This document shows, one piece after another, positions 57,565 through 64,000 of a DNA stretch of 64,000 bases. Under the pieces are notes generated by a model. The model ran no database searches and was not told where the DNA came from. It saw nothing but the letters and a program-made list of their open reading frames with translations. The DNA is taken from NCBI GenBank assembly GCA_000719025.1, contig JODP01000014.1:100384-164383 (forward strand). The letters are read 5' to 3'. Within the stretch, counting starts at the first letter, position 1. The number at the start of each line of letters is the position of its first letter. This DNA comes from Kineosporia aurantiaca JCM 3230. GTDB lineage: Bacteria > Actinomycetota > Actinomycetes > Actinomycetales > Kineosporiaceae. Both the position numbers and the translations under genes were made by a program.

Positions 57565-58141
57565 GTCCAGACCCTTCCCGAAGTGCGGCGAGTTGCTCTG
57601 GGGTATCACAGTCGGCCGCGGCACCGAGGTCCGGGACCTCGACCAGGGTGAGTTCCTTGACCAGCGCGCGCATCGGCTGGCCGGCCAAGGGCTGGAGCGA
57701 GCGCAGGGTGGTGATCAGGGTGATGGTGCGGTAGACGGCGGCCAGGGGCTGGCGGTAGCCCTCGGTGTCGACGAAGAGGGCGGCGTCGGCGTCGGGAGCG
57801 GCCATCAGGGCATCGACGAGCCGATGGACGTCCGGCGCGGCGAGCTGGGTGAGGTCGGTGGCGAAGACGCCGGTGAGAGGGGTTGTCTCAGGGTCGAGGA
57901 CCTCGAGGCCGGCGAGAAGACCGGCCAGAGGCCCGGTTCCGGGAGGGTCTTCACGGGTCCATTCGACCGTGCGCACAGTGGGCCGGGGTTCGCCGACGAC
58001 GACGGTGCGGACCGCGGCGGACGTTGCCTGGAGCACGCGATCGAGCAGAGGGACGCCGCCGACCAAGAGGGCCGCCTTGTCCACGCGCCCCAGCCGCTCA
58101 CCGCTGCCGCCGGCCAGGACCACCACGCCGAGATGAGTCAT
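57557..58141 (-). CDS. mobA: Molybdenum cofactor guanylyltransferase-like protein
   Basis: Nucleotidyltransferase of 194 residues. N-terminal nucleotide loop VVLAGGSGERLGRVDKAALL (GTP-binding LAGGxSxRxGxDKA), GPLAGLLAGLEVL, the metal Asp in GVFATDLTQLAAPDV, and RQPLAAVYR. It would attach GMP (or CMP, as MocA) to molybdopterin. Xanthine dehydrogenase-class enzymes usually need the cytosine form, so MocA activity is possible. The nearest client in the window is the fused xanthine dehydrogenase 11 kb away. Confidence 0.85.
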   Translation of the reverse strand: MTHLGVVVLAGGSGERLGRVDKAALLVGGVPLLDRVLQATSAAVRTVVVGEPRPTVRTVEWTREDPPGTGPLAGLLAGLEVLDPETTPLTGVFATDLTQLAAPDVHRLVDALMAAPDADAALFVDTEGYRQPLAAVYRTITLITTLRSLQPLAGQPMRALVKELTLVEVPDLGAAADCDTPEQLAALREGSGHA

Positions 58142-58161
58142 GGCCGACCACCAAAGATGAA

Positions 58162-58198
58162 AAGTCCATGATCACGGGGGAAGAAGTCCATGATCACG
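58162..58198 (+). repeat. Two copies of AAGTCCATGATCACG
   Basis: The 15-mer is exact at 58162-58176 and 58184-58198, period 22 bp, between mobA and the LigD-polymerase gene. The reverse complement is at 36303-36317. The central TGATCA is palindromic. Confidence 0.85.
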
Positions 58199-58211
58199 AG
58201 GGTGGGGGTGG

Positions 58212-59159
58212 TCATGAGGTGGGGACCCGGGGGCCGCGGCCGGCCTGGGAGCCGCCGGGCAGCGCATCCGCGAGCGGGTCGCCGAAGTCCTGGACCCGTT
58301 CCAGCACCTCGCCGAACTCCAGTTGCCGCAGTGCCCCGGGGGAATCCAGCTCGTCCCAGGTGCGGGGGGCGGCGGCGGTGGGACGTTCCCGGCCGCGGGG
58401 GGAGAACGGGCAGATCGTGGTCTTGGTGGAGTTGTTCTGGCTCCAGTCCAGCAGCACCCGGTTCTTGCGCAGGGTCTTGGTCATGCGGGACACCACTAGG
58501 CGGGGCAACGATCTCTCCAGTTCCTCGGCCAGACGGTGGGCGTACTCCCGGACCGTCGTCGCATCCTGCTTCCCGGACACCGCGGCATAGAGCTGCATGC
58601 CCTTACCGCCGGAGGTTACGGGGTGGGGCTCCAGCCCGTCCGCCTGCAGCCGCTCCCGCACGGCCAGCGCTACCTCGCAGCACTCCGACAGACCGGCAGG
58701 GGCTCCGGGGTCCAGGTCGATCACCAGGAGGTCTGGATCCTTCGCCCCGCCCCGCGGGCCGACCCGCCATTGCGGAACATGCAGCTCCAGTGAAGCCAGG
58801 TTGGCCGCCCAGACCAGCCCCGCCACGTCATCGAGCAGGGGGTAGGTGACCATCTCACGGTCTTTCGTACTGCCCGGGGCGGGCAGGGTCACCGAGCGCA
58901 GCCAGGAGGGGGCGCCGCGGGGCACGTTCTTCTCGAAGAACGCCGGGCCTGCTTCTACCCCGTCCGGCCAGCGCTTACGCGTCGCCGGCCGATCCTTTAG
59001 GTGCGCCAGTAAATACGGCGCCACCCCGGTCAGGTAGTGCAGCACTTCGCCCTTGGTGGTGCCGGTGGACGGGTAGAGCACCTTGTCCAGGTTGCGCAGC
59101 CGCAGCGTCCGCCCACCAACCTCAACCCGTTGTTCCTCGCCGGCCACCGAGCCCCCCAA
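58212..59159 (-). CDS. LigD polymerase-domain protein (NHEJ primase-polymerase)
   Basis: Stand-alone archaeo-eukaryotic primase-like polymerase of 315 residues, as fused in LigD. Landmarks: LRNLDKVLYPSTGTTKGEVL, RPATRKRWPDGV, FFEKNVPRGAPSWL, DPDLLVIDLDPGAP with the catalytic DLD aspartates, VTSGGKGMQLY, and NRVLLDWSQNNSTKTT with the RERPTAAAPRTWDEL end. It fills gaps during nonhomologous end joining. It lies 9 bp after the ligase gene on the same strand, divergent from ku. Confidence 0.92.
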   Translation of the reverse strand: MGGSVAGEEQRVEVGGRTLRLRNLDKVLYPSTGTTKGEVLHYLTGVAPYLLAHLKDRPATRKRWPDGVEAGPAFFEKNVPRGAPSWLRSVTLPAPGSTKDREMVTYPLLDDVAGLVWAANLASLELHVPQWRVGPRGGAKDPDLLVIDLDPGAPAGLSECCEVALAVRERLQADGLEPHPVTSGGKGMQLYAAVSGKQDATTVREYAHRLAEELERSLPRLVVSRMTKTLRKNRVLLDWSQNNSTKTTICPFSPRGRERPTAAAPRTWDELDSPGALRQLEFGEVLERVQDFGDPLADALPGGSQAGRGPRVPTS

Positions 59160-59168
59160 CCGAAAACC

Positions 59169-60131
59169 TCACTCGTAACGGACGTCCTCTGGTTCCAGAT
59201 CGGCCCGGATCCCCCGGAAGACCGGCTGCCGCAGCCTCCCGTTCTCGGTCCGCCCGAGGTGCCGCACGTCGACCACGATCCGCGGTTCGACCCAGGTTGC
59301 GCCCTTGGAGTCGAGCCGCGGCACTGCGTCGTCGAACGGTGACGCGTCCAGTTTCAGCGGAGTGAGCAGCCGGCGCAGGTCGGCCTGCGGCCCGGCGGCG
59401 GCCAGACCGCTGCCCATCCGCCCGGCGAAGCGCAACTGCCGACTGCCCGGGTGGTCCGGATCAGGAGACGACCAGACCCCGATCAGCAGCGCACCGATCT
59501 GGTTGCGGTCGTTCACCTCGGGCCGCCAGCCGCCGATCACCACCGACTGCACCCGGCGGTGGGCCAGCTTGCGCCAGTCGCTGCTGCGGGCGCCGGGGCG
59601 GTAGACCGAACTGCGCCGCTTGGCCACGACGCCCTCGAGCCCTTGCTCCTGGGTGGCGGCCAGCAGGACGTCCACGTCCTCATAGATGGGTGACGCCTGG
59701 ACCGGCAGCTCTTCGAGGGCGGCCCGTCGTTCTCGCCAGGGCCGGCCGGTCAGGTCCACCCCGGACATCCGCAGCACGTCGAAGGCGATCAGGGTGGCCG
59801 GGGCCTTGGCGGCCAGGGCGGAGGCGCGGCGCCGGTCGGTCAGGTGGATCCGGTCGGCAAGCGCGGTGAAATTGGGGACGCCGTCGGCCAGGATCACGAT
59901 CTCGCCGTCCAGGAGGACGTCGGGATGGACCGAAGCCAGGGACTCCAGTTCCGGGAACGCCGGGGTGATCTCCCGTTCGGATCGGCTCCACAGCCGGACC
60001 GCCCCGTCATGGATCTCGGTCAGCACCCGCCAGCCGTCCCACTTGACCTCGTAGGCCCAGCGCGCGCCGTCCTTCGGCAAACCCCGGTCGGGGTCCGCCG
60101 GGGTGGCGAGCATCGGGCGCATGTCCACCAT
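59169..60131 (-). CDS. ATP-dependent DNA ligase (LigD ligase domain type)
   Basis: ATP-dependent ligase of 320 residues for NHEJ. The adenylated Lys is in YEVKWDGWRVLTE (KxDG). Motif III-like LLDGEIVILADG, motif IV EGVVAKRRSSVYRPG and motif V KLAHRRVQSVVIGG follow; the OB-fold end runs to LEPEDVRYE. ATG 60131 is used (MVDMRPMLATP, as in homologues); an upstream ATG at 60176 adds unlikely residues. Operon with the polymerase gene. No phosphoesterase domain is fused or adjacent. Confidence 0.91.
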   Translation of the reverse strand: MVDMRPMLATPADPDRGLPKDGARWAYEVKWDGWRVLTEIHDGAVRLWSRSEREITPAFPELESLASVHPDVLLDGEIVILADGVPNFTALADRIHLTDRRRASALAAKAPATLIAFDVLRMSGVDLTGRPWRERRAALEELPVQASPIYEDVDVLLAATQEQGLEGVVAKRRSSVYRPGARSSDWRKLAHRRVQSVVIGGWRPEVNDRNQIGALLIGVWSSPDPDHPGSRQLRFAGRMGSGLAAAGPQADLRRLLTPLKLDASPFDDAVPRLDSKGATWVEPRIVVDVRHLGRTENGRLRQPVFRGIRADLEPEDVRYE

Positions 60132-60351
60132 CAGAGCACAGGAGCGACCGAAATCACGGGCCCCGGGCATCCTCAATCAACGACTCGACCGAACCGATGA
60201 CTTTCGCCGTACGCGCAGGTCATCACCAGCGGACGCGCGCCTGCCCTGGCACCTGAGCAATCCAGCGGTCATGCTGGGTAACAGGTCTTCGGCGTGTCTG
60301 GCTTGACACGTCATGTCTGGTTTCACCCGGGACACCGCGAGGAGACGCAAG

Positions 60352-61302
60352 ATGCGAGCGATCTGGAAGGGCGCGGTCTCGTTCGGCCTCGTCAACGTGC
60401 CGGTGCGGTTGTTCTCGGCGACCCAGGAGCACGACATCCGGTTCCACCAGGTGCACCGGGAGGACGGCGGCCGGATCCGGATGAAGCGGGTCTGCAGCGT
60501 CTGCGGTGAGGAAGTGGCCTGGGACCAGCTGGCCAAGGGCTACGAGGCGGAGGACGGGCGCCTGGTGGTGCTCACCGACGAGGACTTCGAGGCGCTGCCG
60601 CTGGCCACCGGGCGGGAGATCGACGTGATCGAGTTCGTGCCGACCGGGCAGGTCGACCCGATCCTCTTCGGCAAGTCGTACTACCTGGAGCCGGACGCCC
60701 GCGCGGCCAAGCCCTACGCCCTGCTGCGCGAGGCCCTGGAGACCACCGACCGGGTCGCGGTGGTCAAGGTCGCCCTGCGCCAGCGCGAGTCGCTGGCCGT
60801 GCTGCGGGTGCGCGACAAGGTGATCATGATGCAGACCCTGCTGTGGCCGGACGAGATCCGCGCGGCCGACTTCCCGATCCTGGAGGAGGACGTCGACCTG
60901 CGCCCGCAGGAGCTGCGGATGGCCGCCTCGCTGGTCGACTCGATGGCCACCGACTTCGAGCCGGACGAGTTCGAGGACGACTACCAGCAGGCCCTGGTCC
61001 AGCTGGTCGAGGCCAAGCTGGAGGGGGCCGAGCCGGCCCCGGTCGAGTCCGGCGAGGAGGCCGCCACCGAGGTCGTCGACCTGCTCTCGGCGCTGCAGGC
61101 CAGCGTCGACCGGGCCAAGGAGGCGCGGGGCGAGAAGAAGCCGGCCGCCAAGAGCACCACCGGCAAGACCACCGCGGCCAAGACCACCGCCGCGAAGACG
61201 GCCGCCAAGAAGGCTCCGGCCAAGAAGGCACCCGCGAAGAAGACCACGGCGAAGAAGACCACCACCACTGCCAAGAAGACCCCGGCCCGCAAGTCCGCCT
61301 GA
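60352..61302 (+). CDS. ku: Ku protein, NHEJ DNA-end binding
   Basis: Bacterial Ku of 316 residues, homodimeric ring that binds double-strand ends and recruits LigD. The start MRAIWKGAVSFGLVNVPVRL is the classic N-terminus; GAGGAGAC precedes ATG 60352. Core motifs: FHQVHREDGGRIRMKRVCS, YYLEPDARAAKPYALLREAL and the conserved LRPQELRMAASLVDSM. The C-terminal ~60 residues are Lys/Ala/Thr repeats (KKAPAKKAPAKK), the basic tail that binds DNA in spore-forming actinobacteria. Divergent from the ligase. Confidence 0.95.
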   Translation: MRAIWKGAVSFGLVNVPVRLFSATQEHDIRFHQVHREDGGRIRMKRVCSVCGEEVAWDQLAKGYEAEDGRLVVLTDEDFEALPLATGREIDVIEFVPTGQVDPILFGKSYYLEPDARAAKPYALLREALETTDRVAVVKVALRQRESLAVLRVRDKVIMMQTLLWPDEIRAADFPILEEDVDLRPQELRMAASLVDSMATDFEPDEFEDDYQQALVQLVEAKLEGAEPAPVESGEEAATEVVDLLSALQASVDRAKEARGEKKPAAKSTTGKTTAAKTTAAKTAAKKAPAKKAPAKKTTAKKTTTTAKKTPARKSA

Positions 61303-61545
61303 CGGTCTGCCCTGACGGTCTGCCCTGACGGCAGCCGAGGAATACCGCGCGCAGTGACCGGTTGTATCCTGTGAAGCAGCCAGTGGCACGCGCAGTCGTC
61401 CGCACGCTCGACGTCCGGGCTCAATGATGCCGCCCCGCAACCCATCCTGAACCGCCCGATTTTGCTCGCCGACCGAGCATTGATCCGGGCGGTCAGTCGC
61501 GTGCCCTGGCCTTCCGTTATCCGAAGGTCTAAGGGGCGGCACGTC

Positions 61546-62787
61546 ATGATCAGTCCAGTCCGGCGAGCCCTTCTGGTGCTGGCCATCTGCAGTTTCGGCC
61601 TGGGTACGGGCGAGTTCGTGGCGCTCGGGCTGCTGCCGGACATCGCCGGCGACCTGGGCGTCAGCGTGCCCCGGGCCGGCAACCTGATCTCCGCCTACGC
61701 CCTCGGCGTGGTGATCGGCGCGCCCCTGCTGACCGCCGCCTCGGTCCGGTTCCCCCGCAAGGGCCTGCTGATCACCCTGGTGGTCGCGCTGGCGGCGGGC
61801 AACCTGATCTCGGCCGCCATGCCAGGCTTCTACAGCCTGCTGGCGATGCGCTTCCTGTCCGGCCTGCCGCACGGCGCCTTCTTCGGGGTGGCTGCGGTGC
61901 AGGCCGCGAAGCTGGTCCCGGCCGGCCGGCGCAGCCGGGCCATGGCCGTGGTGTTCGCCGGCCTGACCATCGCCAACGTGGTCGGGGTACCGCTGACCAC
62001 GTTCGTCGGCCAGCACACATCCTGGCGCCTGGTGCTGGTGCTGGTCGCGGTGGTCGAGCTGATCGGTGCCCTGGGCGTGCTGGCGGCCGTGCCCCGCAGC
62101 GAGCGGGTCGACCCGGGTTCGCCGGACGCCCCGCACCTGCGCCACGAGCTGGGAGCGTTCCGCAACAAGCAGATCTGGCTCTCGCTGGGGGTGGCCACGA
62201 TCGGCGGCGGGGCCACGTTCGCGACCTTCAGCTACATCGCCCCGATGATGACCGAGGTCGCCGGGTACGCCGCCGCCAGCATCACGCCGCTGCTGGTGCT
62301 GTTCGGGCTGGGCATGACCTTCGGCAACCTGATCGGGGCCCGGCTGGCCGACCAGTACGACATGAGCAAGGTGATCTACGGCGCGATGGCGGCCAACGTG
62401 GTCATCGCCGGGGTCTTCTACTTCGGCTCGAGCAGCAAGATCGCCTCGGCCGTGCTGATCTTCCTGTTCCCGTTCTCCAACACGATGGCCTTCCCGGCCC
62501 TGCAGAACCGGATCATCACGCTGGCCGGCGGGGCGCCCAACCTGGCTGCGGCCAGCATGCACGCGGCCTTCAACATCGCGAACTCGATCGGCGCCTGGCT
62601 CGGCGGCGCGACCATTGCTGCGGGCTGGGGTTACAACTCGCCCAACCTGGTCGCGGTGGGTCTGGGCCTGCTCGGCGTGGGGATCGCGGTGTACGCCGGG
62701 CAGAGCCAGGGCGGGTCGGTCTCGGTGGTGCGCACGACCACCACCCCCGAACGCGTGCCCGAGCCCGAACCGGTGCAGAGTGCTTGA
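61546..62787 (+). CDS. MFS transporter (DHA1, AraJ/Cmr-like)
   Basis: Twelve-span major facilitator of 413 residues, likely a proton-driven efflux pump. The N-terminus reads LVLAICSFGLGTGEFVALGL and LPDIAGDLGVSVPRAGNLIS, typical of AraJ/YdhP-type DHA1 members. The loop 2-3 signature appears as RFPRKGLLITL, and motif C-like GLTIANVVGVPLTTFVG in span 5. ATG 61546 follows AAGGGG. The C-terminal tail is Thr/Pro/Glu-rich. Single gene; substrate unknown. Confidence 0.88.
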   Translation: MISPVRRALLVLAICSFGLGTGEFVALGLLPDIAGDLGVSVPRAGNLISAYALGVVIGAPLLTAASVRFPRKGLLITLVVALAAGNLISAAMPGFYSLLAMRFLSGLPHGAFFGVAAVQAAKLVPAGRRSRAMAVVFAGLTIANVVGVPLTTFVGQHTSWRLVLVLVAVVELIGALGVLAAVPRSERVDPGSPDAPHLRHELGAFRNKQIWLSLGVATIGGGATFATFSYIAPMMTEVAGYAAASITPLLVLFGLGMTFGNLIGARLADQYDMSKVIYGAMAANVVIAGVFYFGSSSKIASAVLIFLFPFSNTMAFPALQNRIITLAGGAPNLAAASMHAAFNIANSIGAWLGGATIAAGWGYNSPNLVAVGLGLLGVGIAVYAGQSQGGSVSVVRTTTTPERVPEPEPVQSA

Positions 62788-63059
62788 GTTTTCATTTACT
62801 CGGTGCACCATTCGCCCGTAACGCGAACATTGCGGGGGTGCACTCGTGCTGCATCATGGGGCAGGGGCGACCGCCGTCCGCAAGAAACCTCTGAACGACC
62901 TCAGAATGAGCGGACGATGCGCCCCCGGACGGGCAGAATTGCCCATAGGGCCGAACGGGTGAGGGCGTTCACTACTCGTGATCGGATGAGCGAGCTGAGT
63001 AGCTTTTCCTTGTCTTGAGGCCTGGACAACTACAACTCTGAGTGCACTACCCTGTTCCG

Positions 63060-63599
63060 ATGGTGACATTGGTATCGTTCCGTGACGAACGATCCGCGCA
63101 CCGCTACGGTCAGGACCGATCTTCGTCACGGGGGGATGTGAGCACGATTCGCGGTCGGCAGCGTTCCGATCTGTTCGATCCGGTGGAGCAGACCGGACCG
63201 GCCCCCTCGGGCGGACGCCGCCTGGACATCGTGGATCTGCGGGTCCCGGCCGATCCGGCCTACCTGGCCGTGGTCCGCACCGCCGCGGCCGGTCTGGGCA
63301 CCCGGCTGGACCTGACCCTCGACGAGATCGAGGATCTGCGGATCGCCGTGGACGAGGCCTGCTCGCTGCTGCTGGCCGGCCGCTCGCACCCGGGGCGCAC
63401 CCTTGAGGCCGCCTTCGAGGTCGGTCTGATCGGGAGCCAGACCCTGTCGGTCACCATCTCCGGCCCGGTCGCGACGCTGCCCCGCGAGGCCAGCTTCTCC
63501 TGGTCGGTGCTGCGGGCACTGGCCGGCGAGGTGGTCACCGGCACCGCCGAGGGCGGCGCCTGGATCAAGCTCAGCGTGCCCGGGCGGGCCGAAGCGTGA
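63060..63599 (+). CDS. RsbW-like anti-sigma factor
   Basis: HATPase-fold anti-sigma regulator of about 179 residues in the actinobacterial SigB/F group. After a ~50-residue polar N-terminus the fold begins LDIVDLRVPADPAYLAVVRT, with the N-box helix LDEIEDLRIAVDEACSLLLA. Then come VTISGPVATLPREASFSWSV and WIKLSVPG. The G-box is weak, as in this group. The start is uncertain: GTG 63042, ATG 63060 or GTG 63138. The stop overlaps the sigma gene start (GTGA), so both are made together and the protein would hold that sigma factor inactive until stress. Confidence 0.83.
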   Translation: MVTLVSFRDERSAHRYGQDRSSSRGDVSTIRGRQRSDLFDPVEQTGPAPSGGRRLDIVDLRVPADPAYLAVVRTAAAGLGTRLDLTLDEIEDLRIAVDEACSLLLAGRSHPGRTLEAAFEVGLIGSQTLSVTISGPVATLPREASFSWSVLRALAGEVVTGTAEGGAWIKLSVPGRAEA

Positions 63600-64000
63600 G
63601 CCTTCAGCCCGACGCCGACGCCCGCCTGCGGGTCCTGCCGCGCACCCACCCGGAAATCGTCCGGCGGCCGGAGCAGAGCCCCCCGCCGGCCGAACCCGCC
63701 CTCGAGATCGACAGCGAGGAACCCGAAGACCCGGACGAGCCGGAAGACCTCGATCCGCTCGACGATCCGGACTCGGCGGTCCCGGCCGCAGACCCGCAGT
63801 TGCTGCGCCTGTCCCGGATGCCGCAGAGCCACCCGCAGTACCAGCAGCTGCGGCGCACCGTGATCGAGGCCCACCTGCCGCTGGTCCACCACCTCGCCCA
63901 GCGCTTCAAAGGCCGCGGCGAACCCTACGACGACCTCGTCCAGGTCGGCACCATCGGCCTCCTGCACGCCGTCGACCGCTTCGACCCCCAACGCGGCGCC
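63596..64000 (+). CDS. SigB/SigF-family RNA polymerase sigma factor (3' cut by window edge)
   Basis: First 135 residues of a group 3 sigma factor. GTG 63596 overlaps the anti-sigma stop. The N-terminal ~75 residues are an unusual acidic extension (EIDSEEPEDPDEPEDLDPLD). Region 1.2/2 then starts: YQQLRRTVIEAHLPLVHHLA, QRFKGRGEPYDDLVQVGTIG, LLHAVDRFDPQRGA, the conserved core-binding segment of sigma B/F. The rest lies beyond base 64000. Confidence 0.88.
   Translation, partial: MSLQPDADARLRVLPRTHPEIVRRPEQSPPPAEPALEIDSEEPEDPDEPEDLDPLDDPDSAVPAADPQLLRLSRMPQSHPQYQQLRRTVIEAHLPLVHHLAQRFKGRGEPYDDLVQVGTIGLLHAVDRFDPQRGA

Noticed and set aside
61301..61335. Short repeats of CTGACGGTCTGCC after ku
   Set aside because: Two to three imperfect 14-bp units only. 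They may be slippage; no clear hairpin with a T-tract could be confirmed.

Overview
The window is 64 kb of very GC-rich DNA that reads as a chromosome segment of a filamentous or sporulating actinobacterium. The evidence is a near-perfect BldC (20549-20758), a DUF3073 protein, a Ku protein with a Lys/Ala tail, split LigD-type enzymes, an RsbW-like anti-sigma factor coupled to a SigB/F-type sigma factor, a DUF1206 protein, and many GTG starts with ATGA/GTGA overlaps. A Kineosporia-like genus would fit, but that is inference only. I saw no rRNA, convincing tRNA, CRISPR array, intact insertion sequence or prophage.

Layout. 1-5.9 kb is a patchy left end: a 5'-incomplete glycogen debranching enzyme, a ~1 kb stretch of coding relics that includes a 77-bp exact copy of part of the next gene, a secreted GH114-like protein, a PASTA lipoprotein, an orphan C-terminal piece of a DUF499 ATPase and an NAD-dependent epimerase. 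6-13.7 kb carries an acyltransferase and then a compact three-gene cassette: a carboxylate-amine ligase fused to a circularly permuted ATP-grasp, an N-acetylglutaminylglutamine (NAGGN)-type amidotransferase and an S9 peptidase. It resembles the NAGGN osmolyte trio with two partners replaced, and is my best candidate for an under-described system. 13.7-18.4 kb has a GT39-type glycosyltransferase, a three-gene unit (His/Asp-rich secreted protein, sensor kinase, response regulator) and a DinB-like protein. 18.4-22.1 kb is gene-poor, with small genes, strong hairpins and bldC.

22-25.8 kb holds purM, purF, a small membrane protein and a sterol-carrier-like protein. 25.8-36.4 kb holds a DUF1501/DUF1800 pair, a methyltransferase, a TetR regulator divergent from a DrrAB-type exporter with a visible operator, and an Frc/Rbs-type sugar ABC operon divergent from its LacI regulator. 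A PotA-like ABC ATPase with damaged catalytic motifs, a DUF1206 protein and ispD follow.

39.3-48.6 kb is a long leftward purine region: purL, purQ and purS (synthesis) lie next to guanine deaminase, a fused xanthine dehydrogenase, its FAD subunit and an 8-oxoguanine deaminase-like amidohydrolase (catabolism). purD follows at 52.3 kb, among an MBL hydrolase, an SGNH hydrolase, an Eis-like acetyltransferase and a small antitoxin-like protein. 53.8-64 kb holds an LppX-like lipoprotein, a class III aminotransferase, an FUSC-family protein, mobA with a DUF6457 partner (molybdenum cofactor, plausibly serving xanthine dehydrogenase), the NHEJ genes (ligase, polymerase and divergent ku), an MFS exporter, and the anti-sigma/sigma pair running off the right edge.

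All functional calls are by reading sequence and recalling families; no database search was run.
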